NCBI RefSeq assembly: GCF_006438875.1
Contig: NZ_RCZH01000018.1
Coordinates: 62,001 to 126,000 of the forward strand
Length of the DNA: 64,000 nt
Source: Flavobacterium pectinovorum
GTDB lineage: Bacteria; Bacteroidota; Bacteroidia; Flavobacteriales; Flavobacteriaceae
Direction: 5' to 3'
Position 1 is the stretch's first letter. Each line of letters begins with the position of its first letter. Shown in pieces: positions 17,692 to 26,554 of the stretch. The notes beneath the pieces are model-generated. The model saw only the letters and a program-made list of their open reading frames with translations, was not told the DNA's origin and made no database searches. A program made the translations under genes and the position numbers.

Positions 17692-18825
17692 TTAAAGACC
17701 AAACCGATACTGAATACTGGTTAAAAATTGCTCACGGCTTCCCAAAAAGCCATACTCAGCCCTCAGCATTATATGCTTATTATACTGATATTGCCCCCCT
17801 ACTATAAAATTCCACATATCTGATGGAGCTTTTTCCAGTGAATACTGAACAGTAGAGGAACCAGCTGTGCTGAGTGCACCATCCACTGCGGTCAAAAAAG
17901 TCCCCGCTGTTTCAAGGGCTTTATTGGCAGTATTATATTTGGCTGCATTTGCCGGGTTGGCCTGCTGGGCACTAGATAAGGAGTTCCACCAGTTATTGAC
18001 CGCAGACTGATTTTCGCTGACTTTTTCAAGCCCGTTGTCAACCTTAGCCTGTGCACCTTCCAAAGGCAATACATCTGCCAGGTTTAAGGAACCCTTTGTT
18101 TCACTTTTTAAGTGTACCCTAAAGGCGCCTACCCAAACGGCAACATTGCTCTCGGGCTTTTTAAATTTAAAAGTCTTGCCTATACGTGGTCCAAACACAA
18201 AAGCAAAAGCAGGATTTTCCAAAGCATCTACATCAGTCCAGGTCATGTTCATATCCAAAGCCAGCCATCCTCCTCCAATACCAATGGTAGGGGTTATTCC
18301 AAATCCCATGGTAGTAGCACTAAAATTTGCTTTTGAACTGAAGGATGTTACCTCTGACCAGTTATTGTCAGCATCAGGAATCCAGATGCCTGCATTTATT
18401 GTTGTGGAAGTACTGGCTTTACCCAAAATACCATACACATTTAAAAAAGGCAGAAGCCAGATATCGGGTCTGATATTAACCGCATTAGCTGATGCAACAG
18501 AACTGTTAAACCTTACGATCTGATCCAGATTATACTGAGGACCATTATTAAATCCCACATTCAGATTAGAAATATCCAAATCAGATTCCTGCCAGAAATA
18601 ATTTATTGAGATTCCTGCTGAATAAGGCAATTTATACCCTTTTTGAGCTACTTTTTCTCCCCAAATAGGCAATGCATACGGATATTTCTGAACCTCAAGA
18701 CTGTCTTTTAGTGCCTCATTTTTTTTTCCAACTATTTTATCAGTATATACCTGTCCAAAAATATTCATGCTGAAGAATAGAAGAGCAAACAGTATTAGCA
18801 TATTATATTTCATTTTATTTTTCAT
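17692..18825 (-). CDS. Outer-membrane barrel protein downstream of sulfatase
   Basis: The 377-residue protein has a signal peptide (cleavage near MNIFGQ) and aromatic barrel strands such as YSAGISINYFWQESDLDISN, NVYGILGKAS and AVWVGAFRVHLKSETKG. A soluble helical insertion (about 265-320) is rich in A, N and S (NWWNSLSSAQQANPANAAK), and the last strands are HIMLRAEYGFLGSREQFLTS and QYRFGL. The ending in aromatic-x-phenylalanine suits an outer-membrane insertion signal. It lies 67 bases after the sulfatase gene and is probably cotranscribed. Confidence 0.65.
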   Translation of the reverse strand: MKNKMKYNMLILFALLFFSMNIFGQVYTDKIVGKKNEALKDSLEVQKYPYALPIWGEKVAQKGYKLPYSAGISINYFWQESDLDISNLNVGFNNGPQYNLDQIVRFNSSVASANAVNIRPDIWLLPFLNVYGILGKASTSTTINAGIWIPDADNNWSEVTSFSSKANFSATTMGFGITPTIGIGGGWLALDMNMTWTDVDALENPAFAFVFGPRIGKTFKFKKPESNVAVWVGAFRVHLKSETKGSLNLADVLPLEGAQAKVDNGLEKVSENQSAVNNWWNSLSSAQQANPANAAKYNTANKALETAGTFLTAVDGALSTAGSSTVQYSLEKAPSDMWNFIVGGQYQYNKHIMLRAEYGFLGSREQFLTSIQYRFGL

Positions 18826-18892
18826 TGCTTTGCATGTCTATTTGGTTCGTAAAAAGTGCTTTAATTATTTAACTTTAAGCATACTTGATTTT

Positions 18893-21247
18893 TTATTTCT
18901 TTGTTTCAATAGTTACTTTATCAAGCTTTCCATTAAAGTGTGCAGAACCACCGTAGTTAGTAACAGGGGTTCCATCATCGGTGCCTACATCGGCAAGATC
19001 GTCTACAGAAAATATAGCAAACTCAGTTTTATCAATACGGCCTTCACCAGCTTTGGTACCGTCAACAGTCAGGGTTCCTGTTCCTCCTTTTCCCAGACCA
19101 CCGCCATCGTATTTAAAATCATATACAATGGTATGTTTGCCAGGTTTTAGAGCCTGTGCTGAAGCTATATTAAAAGATTGGAGTCCAAGAAAGTTATAGG
19201 TAAAAATCGGTTTTCCAGCCTTAATGTAAAATGAAAAACCGCCAAATTTTCCTCCCTGGCAGACAATTACGCCATTTGAATTGGCAGCAACATCTACTTT
19301 GGCCGTAATGGTGTATGATGTGTTTTTTGTATTAATAAAAACATCTGTCTGCATTCCCTTCATTCCTTCCCCATAAGTTACAGAAGTTCTTTCGCCCATT
19401 AAATCAGGTCTGTTAACTAATTTTGCATTTGTTCTCTCCAGCAGACGATCATCAATAGGAAGCACATGATATTTCTCAGCCTCTGACATGAATAATGTCT
19501 GAAGTTCTTTCAGCTTTTCGGGATTTTTAGCTGCAACATTGTTCGATAAACTGAAATCTTCGTTTGAATTGTACAGCTCCCATATATCATCCTGCAGAGA
19601 ACGAATAGGCTTATTGCTCCATCCGGCTCTGTGTATCGTTCTAGCGTACCAGCCGTCTTTGTACATAGCCCTGTTGCCAAACATTTCGAAATACTGAACG
19701 GTATGTTTCTCTTTAGCCGGCGAATCATTAAAACTGTAAACCATACTGGTTCCTTCAATAGGATCCTGTTTAATGCCATTTACTGACTTTGGTGCAGGGA
19801 TTTTAGTTATTTCATAGACTGTTGGGGCAATATCGGTAACATGGGTAAATTGTGAGCGGATTTCTCCTTTACCTTTAATACCTTTTGGCCAGTGAATGAC
19901 CATTCCGTTTCGGGTACCACCAAAATCTGAAGCCACCTGTTTGGTATAAGCAAAAGGAGCATCCATAGCAACGGCCCATCCTGCAGCATAATGTGGATAA
20001 GTGTTTGGACCGCCCCACTCATCATAATGTTTGAGCATATCCTGTATGGTTTCAGTTACGCCGTTGAAATAGGTATATTCATTAAATACGCCGTTCATTG
20101 TTCCTTCGGCACTGGCCCCATTATCTCCTACTATGTAAATAAATACAGTGTTGTCTGCAATCCCAAGATCTTCAATTGCTGCGTAGAGCCTTCCAATTTC
20201 ATGATCGGTATGTTCACCAAATCCGGCATAAGTTTCCATTTGACGGGCAAACATTTTTTTCTCATCTGCTGATAATTTTTCCCATTCTTTTATGTCCTGA
20301 GGTTTAGGAGCCAGCTGGGCATTTTGGGGAACAATACCTAATTTTTTTTGACGCTCAAGAGTTTCTGCTCTTACTTTATCCCAGCCCTGGTCGAATTTGC
20401 CTTTATATTTATCAATATATTCCTTTGGTGCATGATGCGGTGCATGAGCTGCTCCTGTAGCAAAATACACAAAGAAAGGTTTGTCTGGGGTTAATGCCTG
20501 TTGAAAACGCATCCAATTGATCGCTTGATTGGTCATATCTGTCGTGAAATGATAATTGGGATCTTTTGGAGTTTCCATCAGTGTGGTACCATCATAAATA
20601 ATAGGTGACCATTGGTTGGTTTCTCCTCCAATAAATCCATAAAATTTATCAAAACCGGAATGTGTCGGCCAACGATCCAGCGGTCCAGATATAGAAATTT
20701 CCCAAGGTGGTGTTTCATGATATTTACCAAAAGCAGCTGTACTGAAACCATTCTGGCGAAGTACTTCAGCCATTGGGGTAATTGTTTGGGGTCTTACACC
20801 AGTTGCTCCAGGAAAAGCTGTAGCTGTTTCCATGATAGAACTGGCATTATTGCTATGATGATTATAACCTGTCAGCAGTGCTGTACGTGTGGGAGAACAT
20901 AGAGCCGTAGTATGAAAACGGTTATAACTGATACCGTCATTACCTAATTTTTCCAATACTGGCATATTGATTGGGCCTCCAAAACGGCTTGATGCTCCAA
21001 ATCCCATATCATCAATTAGAACAACAACTATGTTTGGTGCGCCCTTTGGAGCTGTTACTGCCCATCGCGCAGGTGCTTTGGCATTTCTGGCATCGAGTTC
21101 AGTATAAATCTGTCTCTCAGGTTCTCTTATAGGCAACGAAGTCCTGTCGTAGGTGCTTTCGCTGCTTTGTTCCTGCGCCGCTATTACAGCAGGAAACAAA
21201 CAAAATCCTATCAAAGATAGAACTACTGTGGTTTTTAATTTTTTCAT
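18893..21247 (-). CDS. Exported type I arylsulfatase
   Basis: The 784-residue enzyme has a signal peptide (cleavage near AVIAAQ) and a sulfatase/alkaline-phosphatase-fold domain. Metal-binding D79-D80 lie in VVLIDDMGFG. The CSPTR motif at 117-121 provides C117, which is converted to formylglycine in Cys-type sulfatases, and TALLTGYNHH completes the signature. Further motifs are GKYHETP and IVGDNGASAEG. The C-terminal part (about 640-784) is a beta-rich domain with FDYKYDGG-like sequence, as in large AtsA-type enzymes. It would hydrolyse sulfate esters in the periplasm or at the surface. No sulfatase-maturing enzyme is in this window. It heads the barrel-gene series. Confidence 0.92.
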   Translation of the reverse strand: MKKLKTTVVLSLIGFCLFPAVIAAQEQSSESTYDRTSLPIREPERQIYTELDARNAKAPARWAVTAPKGAPNIVVVLIDDMGFGASSRFGGPINMPVLEKLGNDGISYNRFHTTALCSPTRTALLTGYNHHSNNASSIMETATAFPGATGVRPQTITPMAEVLRQNGFSTAAFGKYHETPPWEISISGPLDRWPTHSGFDKFYGFIGGETNQWSPIIYDGTTLMETPKDPNYHFTTDMTNQAINWMRFQQALTPDKPFFVYFATGAAHAPHHAPKEYIDKYKGKFDQGWDKVRAETLERQKKLGIVPQNAQLAPKPQDIKEWEKLSADEKKMFARQMETYAGFGEHTDHEIGRLYAAIEDLGIADNTVFIYIVGDNGASAEGTMNGVFNEYTYFNGVTETIQDMLKHYDEWGGPNTYPHYAAGWAVAMDAPFAYTKQVASDFGGTRNGMVIHWPKGIKGKGEIRSQFTHVTDIAPTVYEITKIPAPKSVNGIKQDPIEGTSMVYSFNDSPAKEKHTVQYFEMFGNRAMYKDGWYARTIHRAGWSNKPIRSLQDDIWELYNSNEDFSLSNNVAAKNPEKLKELQTLFMSEAEKYHVLPIDDRLLERTNAKLVNRPDLMGERTSVTYGEGMKGMQTDVFINTKNTSYTITAKVDVAANSNGVIVCQGGKFGGFSFYIKAGKPIFTYNFLGLQSFNIASAQALKPGKHTIVYDFKYDGGGLGKGGTGTLTVDGTKAGEGRIDKTEFAIFSVDDLADVGTDDGTPVTNYGGSAHFNGKLDKVTIETKK

Positions 21248-21298
21248 GGTTACATTTTTTAATTAATAGATTTTTATTCTGTACTAACTTGTGTACTA

Positions 21299-21475
21299 TT
21301 ACTCTCTTTTATTTATATTTTTTACAAACCTTAAAATTTCTTCTTCCAGTTCCACAGATAAGGATTCATATTCTGTTTGACACTGAGTATCTTCTTCACA
21401 TTTTTTTTTGTATTGTTCGATATTTATTTTACTGATATAATAATCATCACAAATAGCCTTGAATTCATTATCGGT
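21299..21475 (-). pseudogene. Truncated copy of the 79-residue protein gene
   Basis: The minus strand reads TDNEFKAICDDYYISKINIEQ, then KKKCEEDTQCQTEYESLSVE and LEEEILRFVKNINKRE before a stop. This is closely similar to residues about 25-79 of the protein encoded at 22810-23049 (DDEFKTICDDYCTSKMNIEK). An in-frame TGA lies directly upstream and the first 25 or so codons are missing. The two copies flank the porin-like gene at 21497-22555, which suggests a duplication with loss of one 5' end. Confidence 0.75.
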
Positions 21476-21496
21476 TCAAATTATGCTATTACTATT

Positions 21497-22555
21497 TTAC
21501 AGTTTATTGCCTGTTAGAGCATTTGTTATAAAAAGCAAATTAATTTCGAAAGTGTTCATTTTAAAACTCTGTACTGCACCGTAATTGAATCCGTATTTTC
21601 CTGTAATTTGTACACGCCCGGCCCCTGGCCAATATCCTGCTTCAAATCCCAGTACGCCGATTCTGTCTTTTATATGACTATTCCAATAAACACCATTTCC
21701 TTCATCTTGTGAAACTTGCCAGCTGTTTCCTCCAAAAATGCCAAGAGAAAATTTGTCTGAAAAATATTGACTGATTCCATAATCAAGATAAAACCTGTTG
21801 CCAGGATTTACATCTGCTTTTTCCATTTTGCTTGTGATTTCGTATGTCGAAGCCAGCATACAGGCTAATGCTTTTGATGTCTCACCATTAATTTTCAATG
21901 GATAATAATAGGCAAACCCTTGAACGAGATGGCTCCAATACCCCAACCCTGTATTGTTCGATCCTCCAGGTTCATATTCACCTGTTGGGGCATAAAACAT
22001 ATAACCCGCCGTGATATCAAACATTTTTAGTCCCCAGCTTAGAAAAACAGGCATGACACCAAGGTCTGAAAAACCATTAACCTTACCATTGACTGTCCCG
22101 CTCTGATGAATGGAATCAATTAGTCTAATACGCTCGTATGCCGAACTGGTACTCACTGTGGTGTAAGCTGCCGTCAGTCCAGTAATATAGGCAGCCCCCA
22201 GTATCTTAAATTTCGAAACCCAAAGTAGAAATGGTGAATTGAGATATCCATTGATATCAACATTCAAATTAATCGGCGCGCCAAGAGGACCCGTAATCTG
22301 TGTAACCCGCTTGCCATCTGCTCCGTAAAATTTATTTCCGGAAAGAAATACATTGTAATCCAAGGCAATTAGCCCGGTTGCTGGGGCTGGATTAGCAAAA
22401 TCCCTTACATTAATGATTCCTGGGAGATAATGCCCGGTGAGCATCGGAGATACATTATTACTTTGCCCCACCGTGGAAATAATTCCTAAAAATAACATCA
22501 AAAATAAAAGGTGTCCCTTTATTTTTAGCTTATTGTTTTCTTTGTTGTTTTCCAT
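21497..22555 (-). CDS. SphA-like / MetA-pathway outer-membrane transporter
   Basis: The 352-residue protein has an N-terminal signal (LLFLMLFLGIISTVGQ) and a barrel pattern. The segment SPMLTGHYLPGIINVRDF and the later LPVFLSWG-like strands (VMPVFLSWGLKMFDITAGYM) with YAPTGEYEPGGSNNTGLGYW fit the SphA / phenol-degradation MetA family of outer-membrane proteins, which take up hydrophobic or aromatic substrates. Its place just upstream of the sulfatase suggests a role in substrate entry. Substrate is not shown. Confidence 0.72.
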   Translation of the reverse strand: MENNKENNKLKIKGHLLFLMLFLGIISTVGQSNNVSPMLTGHYLPGIINVRDFANPAPATGLIALDYNVFLSGNKFYGADGKRVTQITGPLGAPINLNVDINGYLNSPFLLWVSKFKILGAAYITGLTAAYTTVSTSSAYERIRLIDSIHQSGTVNGKVNGFSDLGVMPVFLSWGLKMFDITAGYMFYAPTGEYEPGGSNNTGLGYWSHLVQGFAYYYPLKINGETSKALACMLASTYEITSKMEKADVNPGNRFYLDYGISQYFSDKFSLGIFGGNSWQVSQDEGNGVYWNSHIKDRIGVLGFEAGYWPGAGRVQITGKYGFNYGAVQSFKMNTFEINLLFITNALTGNKL

Positions 22556-22809
22556 CTTGTAACTTTTTTCTTAGTAGACCCAAAATAAAAATGACTCAAA
22601 ATTTAATACGCCTAGAAACAGTACTTCCGTTCTTAACTTGGCGAGGTATGTTTTAATGCCCGTACATAGTACAATTAGTTTTATGATAACTTTAGCTAAC
22701 GCTGTTGGGCTATAAAGTGCTTCCGTCAACAGTAAACATATCAATTAAAACAATTTTTATATTTTAATTTCTGCCTTAATCCATTTTAATGACTGCTGAA
22801 CGTTTACAA

Positions 22810-23049
22810 TTATTTAATCTTTGTTATAAATCTTATTATTTCTTCTTCCAGTTCTAATGACAACGCCTCATAATCCGACTTACACTGTGTGTTTTCCTCT
22901 GATTTTTTAGTATACTTTTCGATATTCATTTTACTTGTACAGTAATCATCACAGATTGTCTTAAACTCATCGTCTGCTAAATACAAGACAATAATTGACT
23001 CCATGTACTTCGAAAATTTCTCATTATTTAAGGCTTTTGGAATAGTCAT
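22810..23049 (-). CDS. Small charged helical protein (79 residues)
   Basis: I do not recognise this family. The protein is acidic and helical with no signal peptide. It holds two cysteines in CDDYCTSK, another in NTQCKSDYE and ends in a helix LELEEEIIRFITKI. The layout (about 25 residues of N-terminal helix, an FKTICDDY block, then a charged coiled-coil-like helix) is shared with the truncated copy at 21299-21475, so purifying similarity between copies supports a real gene. It lies between the porin-like gene and the regulator gene. Confidence 0.65.
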   Translation of the reverse strand: MTIPKALNNEKFSKYMESIIVLYLADDEFKTICDDYCTSKMNIEKYTKKSEENTQCKSDYEALSLELEEEIIRFITKIK

Positions 23050-23385
23050 TTTTAGTCAGTTAAGATGGTTAAACTTTAATAACAATATTTCACTGAGATC
23101 TATTTTAACAGTTTATCAAATTACTACCATTAGCACATTTTTATAATTCAATAGTTTATGAATTGATAATCAAAATTACGCAAAATCACAAATCATAAAA
23201 TACTGTTAATTAGAGCTTTATAAAATTATAAAATTGCAATTGTTTATTTACGTTATTAACTGTTAAACGGCCGTTAAATAAAAAGGAATAAACCACTCAA
23301 ATCTTCAGATTACAAACGATAAATCCAGCCATAACAAGTGTTGTATGGATAGTGAATAAAAAAAATAAAAATTATTAGAAAGAGT
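23050..23385. other. Intergenic region, no gene seen
   Basis: The 336 bases between the regulator stop and the small-protein start are AT-rich. No open frame, hairpin or repeat stands out. A promoter for the downstream series (small protein, porin, sulfatase and onward) would be expected here on the minus strand, but I could not identify a convincing TAnnTTTG box. Confidence 0.5.
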
Positions 23386-24984
23386 TTAAAAATCCGCCTT
23401 TAGAAGTTGTAAGCCTGCATTCTCCAGTCCAAGAATGATTTGTGATACTAGTTCCTCCGACAGTATAAGGCCTGAAACCACTTCTTTTATTTGTGTTGGA
23501 GCTTCTGGCATCATTTCCAGCAGATTTGACAGATATTTTTCAGCTGTAGGGTCACTCATATACGAAAGCGATACTGCCTTCAGCAAATGATACCAGAAAG
23601 TTTCTGCTGAATTCATTTTTTCCGCCCAGAAATAAGCCACATTATAATTTTCAATTTGTATATAATAAAAACTAAATCCGGCGTTCACCCACCACGGGTA
23701 ATAAGGATTTAACTTAATAGCATCGTCCATGAGATGGAAACCTTCTTCAAAATAACCTATACAAATTAAGACAAATCCAGCACCGCAGGCCATAACTGAA
23801 CAGTTAGGATTGAGTTCAATACATCTGAGGGCTGCACGAAGACAGGACTCTTTTTCTTTCTTAAATAAGTATACCCAGGCAAGGCTATGCCAGGCAAACT
23901 GGCAAAGAGGGTCAATCTTTAGCGCTTCCATACAGTAATTATATCCGCATTCTAATGGATTGGGCACAGTAGGTATGTCCAGCACTATTCCATCTAAGTA
24001 TAGTTCGCTCAGCATAGCCATTACCACTGTATTATTAGGGTGTAAATTCAAGGCATCACGGAGTGTTGAAACTGCAGCATTAAAATTATTGACAGAAAAT
24101 GAACGCTGTAATTGATAATAATTATATATGCCCTCTCTAACTTTAGAATTGTTTAAGGCCTTTGAAGGAGAAGCATTTGCAATTTCCTGAAAAATAGTTC
24201 CATAATACCCGCCTACCGTTGCAATAAAACTTTGAATAATTTCATCTTGTATTTCGAATATTCCATATTTAATTTCCTTATCAAATGTTTTTGTCATGAT
24301 GATTTCGCCTGTTAAAGTAATTAAAAGGTTTATCCTGATTCGTACTCTTTCGTCAGTGAAATTAATTGTCCCATTTATTATATAATCTGCATTTACAAGT
24401 TTGCCTGCTTCCAAAATATTCTGATTGATCTTAGCTGTCATTTCCATGGAATAGTATCCTATCACGGAAATATCCTGAAATCTGGCAAGTTCAGCACTAA
24501 CCCCTTCCCCTAAAAGCAGCGCAAATATATTTTCATCTTTTTTTTCGGATGTACATTTAAAAGGAAATATTGCTACAGTTGGGTTTACAGCAATATTAGA
24601 TAAAGTTTTATATGTATAGCTGTTATTTACAATAATTTTTTCCCGCTGCTTAAATTGTGGTACATAGCGTCCTTTGGGAATTTCAATATAGATCTCATTA
24701 TCTTTTCCTTCAGAACTGTAATACAAGCTTAATGCTCTTCTTAGTCTTCCAGCATGAATACGCACAATAGCATCATCATTACAATTGAAACTGGAAGGAC
24801 GTTTAAGAACATTTATCGCTATATTGTATTCTTTAATGTGCTTATCTCTATCGTTGAGGGATTCCATAACAATATATTCCAAAAACCTAGACAGTGTTGG
24901 CGAATTTTTAAATAATGAAAAATTTAGTGCCCGCCGAAGTTCTTGATTAATTTCTTCAGAGGAGAAAACTTCCTGAGTTTCCAT
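23386..24984 (-). CDS. TolB-like/TPR transcription-regulator-like protein
   Basis: The 532-residue protein has an N-terminal domain (about 1-110) with FLEYIVMESLNDRDKHIKEY, DAIVRIHAGRLRRALSLYY and IEIPKGRYVPQF. This is the domain found in front of TolB-like modules in adenylate-cyclase-type and CadC-like regulators. A TolB-like part (about 130-250, NPTVAIFPFKC ... GEIIMTKTFDKE) follows, then at least four TPR-like helices (about 285-470, e.g. ALRCIELNPNCSVMACGAG). No signal peptide or membrane helix is seen. It is upstream of and co-oriented with the sulfatase series and is a plausible regulator of it, although DNA binding is not proven. Confidence 0.7.
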   Translation of the reverse strand: METQEVFSSEEINQELRRALNFSLFKNSPTLSRFLEYIVMESLNDRDKHIKEYNIAINVLKRPSSFNCNDDAIVRIHAGRLRRALSLYYSSEGKDNEIYIEIPKGRYVPQFKQREKIIVNNSYTYKTLSNIAVNPTVAIFPFKCTSEKKDENIFALLLGEGVSAELARFQDISVIGYYSMEMTAKINQNILEAGKLVNADYIINGTINFTDERVRIRINLLITLTGEIIMTKTFDKEIKYGIFEIQDEIIQSFIATVGGYYGTIFQEIANASPSKALNNSKVREGIYNYYQLQRSFSVNNFNAAVSTLRDALNLHPNNTVVMAMLSELYLDGIVLDIPTVPNPLECGYNYCMEALKIDPLCQFAWHSLAWVYLFKKEKESCLRAALRCIELNPNCSVMACGAGFVLICIGYFEEGFHLMDDAIKLNPYYPWWVNAGFSFYYIQIENYNVAYFWAEKMNSAETFWYHLLKAVSLSYMSDPTAEKYLSNLLEMMPEAPTQIKEVVSGLILSEELVSQIILGLENAGLQLLKADF

Positions 24985-25284
24985 ATAATTGATTTCAATT
25001 GGTTGTGATCTAAACGTATGGGGAGGCTGGCTATCTACATATATAATTTTGTAATCTTAAAAAACTAATTTGGTAAAGATATTAAAAAAATTAAAAGCCT
25101 TAACATTTTGATTATCATTATTATATAAAATTATAAAATAAAACAAAAAAAAAGTTTGTGTAAGAAACTGTTTTTTTTGCAACATTAGAATTGTTAACTG
25201 TTTTTCTTCTTACCAGAATGACTATGGAATATTGTAAAATGATTAGAATTAATTTCCTAAAAACTTAGTGTCACTTACCGTTTT
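24985..25284. other. Intergenic region, no gene seen
   Basis: About 300 AT-rich bases upstream of the TPR regulator, including a run AAAAAAAAA near 25146. It should carry the regulator promoter on the minus strand, but no box could be assigned with confidence. Confidence 0.4.
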
Positions 25285-25395
25285 TCATAAACGCAATAAG
25301 ATTATTTTTTCTTCTCCTGTAAGAGGAATTCGTTTGCCATTATCTTTAAAAATCGGATCAAGGTTATCGGCATCAAAAACACCATTATCAAAATG
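25285..25395 (-). pseudogene. Short 3' gene fragment joined to a repeat
   Basis: The frame reads DNGVFDADNLDPIFKDNGKR and IPLTGEEKIILLRL before a stop. The open frame continues upstream to 25473, but that part is the repeat beginning at about 25393, so only these 35 or so codons look gene-like. I do not recognise the parent family. Confidence 0.3.
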
Positions 25396-25625
25396 GAGTT
25401 GATACCTTTTTTGCCACAAAAAAATAAGGCTGTTCTTTTTATTTAATTTAATTACATTTTTTGACAAAATCACATATTAAGACTAGATATATTTTACATT
25501 AATCCCCGACAGGACATCCAAACCAAAATACTGAAGACATCTAAAGACAGCTCCTATTTGTAGTAAGACAATCTCTTCAAATCTTTCATAAAATGTATAG
25601 AAATTTGTCCAGTCGAGGTCACCAC
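25393..25625. repeat. Dispersed intergenic repeat, copy A
   Basis: On the plus strand it starts with GATACCTTTTTTTGCCACAA and AAGGCTGTTC. After about 100 AT-rich bases it has AATCCCCGACAGGACATCCA at 25501, AAAGACAG, AATCTCTTCAAATCTTTCAT and AGAAATTTGTCC. Copies B (27956), C (30058) and D (42520) share the same blocks in the same order. Read on the minus strand, the right end encodes TGQISIHFMKDLKRLSYYK before a stop. A strong hairpin follows directly. Confidence 0.8.
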
Positions 25626-25633
25626 AGCCAAAA

Positions 25634-25659
25634 GGCGCCAATTGAAGACAATTGGCGCC
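25634..25659. terminator. GGCGCCAATTG hairpin after repeat A
   Basis: GGCGCCAATTG (25634-25644), loop AAGA, CAATTGGCGCC (25649-25659): a perfect 11-bp stem followed by ATTTCTTTATTAT. The same hairpin occurs after repeat D at 42660. Bidirectional termination is possible. Confidence 0.65.
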
Positions 25660-25689
25660 ATTTCTTTATTATAACCTTCAATATTTTTA

Positions 25690-26026
25690 TTGGTTTAAAG
25701 AACCGCAGTACGCTATGTATTGTTTCATGAGCCTAAAAAGGTGATTGTCTAGCAAAGCTGAAAAGGCACAGCCCTGTGTTTAGGTTTTACATTGATTGTT
25801 GCTCTAGAGCCGTAAAACCTATTTATTTTTTGCACCGCCTGTAAATTAGAAATACAACAATTGGGTTCAAATTTACATTTCTCCAAAGACAAAATTGGGC
25901 CCGTTGCAGCCCATAGCCCCGATAGCAGTGAAATCCTTTGTGGCGGGGTCCGGCGCAAAGATTGTAGCGTATAGCGGGAACAGCTCCTAAAAAATAGAAG
26001 GATTTTAATCAATCTTTTCAAATCAC
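25690..26026. repeat. Long dispersed repeat ending in GGGAACAGCTCC, copy 1
   Basis: This stretch aligns with 42710-43080 over most of its length. Shared blocks include AGCTGAAA, CCTGTGTTTAGGTT, AAAACCTATTTATTTTT, CCAAAGACAAAAT, GAAATCCTTT, GCCGG/GGTCCGGC and CGTATAGCGGGAACAGCTCC. It is more GC-rich than its surroundings. Minus-strand frames across both copies share GPILSLE(K/N)C, but the reading frames are otherwise unlike each other, so I treat it as a non-coding repeat. Confidence 0.7.
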
Positions 26027-26231
26027 TTACCTACATACAGCCAATTTACAGAATGATTTAAACATAGATATCCCTGGTCTAACCATCTGATTCTTTCTTA
26101 ACATATGTACAACTTCAATTCCGCTCAATGTTCGTCTGGCCGATTCAAAACTTTTAAAGCCTAATTCGTTTTGTATACGCCACTTGATAAAACGATGATC
26201 CTGTTCTACAATATTGTTGAGATATTTACGG
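26027..26231 (-). mobile_element. IS6-family transposase C-terminal fragment (copy 2)
   Basis: The minus strand reads KYLNNIVEQDHRFIKWRIQN, ELGFKSFESARRTLSGIE and VVHMLRKNQMVRPGISMF, ending FCKLAVCR and a stop. It includes the third catalytic residue region (EQDHRFIKWR) of an IS6-family DDE transposase. Only the C-terminal 67 or so codons are present, in an intact frame. It abuts the long dispersed repeat on one side and unrelated sequence (GGTTTAGTACACAA) on the other. Confidence 0.8.
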
Positions 26232-26554
26232 TTTAGTACACAATTTATATAGCATAGCTAGGAGGTAATTTGAGGAATTAAATCGAGGAATTTAGTATTG
26301 AAATAGCCTATTCAAGAAGAAGGAGGGATCTAAATCCTAATTTGGATTCTTTTTAGGATTTCCCAGCGATTGCAGGATAATCTGAGTACATGAATTTAGT
26401 CTTTTGGTACGCTTTACATGGATATCATGATGTTATAAAAAGCCAAAAACACTCTAGTTTGAATGGTTTTTAGTTGATTAGTTATGGATACTAAACCAAC
26501 TTTCCATTAAGCCAATTGCCCAAATTCGTGTAGCTATTAGCGGGAGTTGTTTTG
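26232..26554. other. Intergenic region, no gene seen
   Basis: About 320 bases between the IS6 fragment and the acetyltransferase gene. It holds AATCCTAATTTGGATTCTTTTTAGGATT near 26335, with short imperfect inverted symmetry (AATCCTAA against TTAGGATT, 8 bp). No gene is supported. Confidence 0.4.

Noticed and set aside
17892..18523. Frames on both strands within the barrel gene downstream of the sulfatase
   Set aside because: They are shadows of the 377-residue coding sequence, which has the signal peptide and barrel pattern.
25749..26021. Minus-strand 90-residue frame, and its counterpart at 42880-43119
   Set aside because: They share only a short block and otherwise follow a dispersed DNA repeat in different frames, so they are not protein genes.
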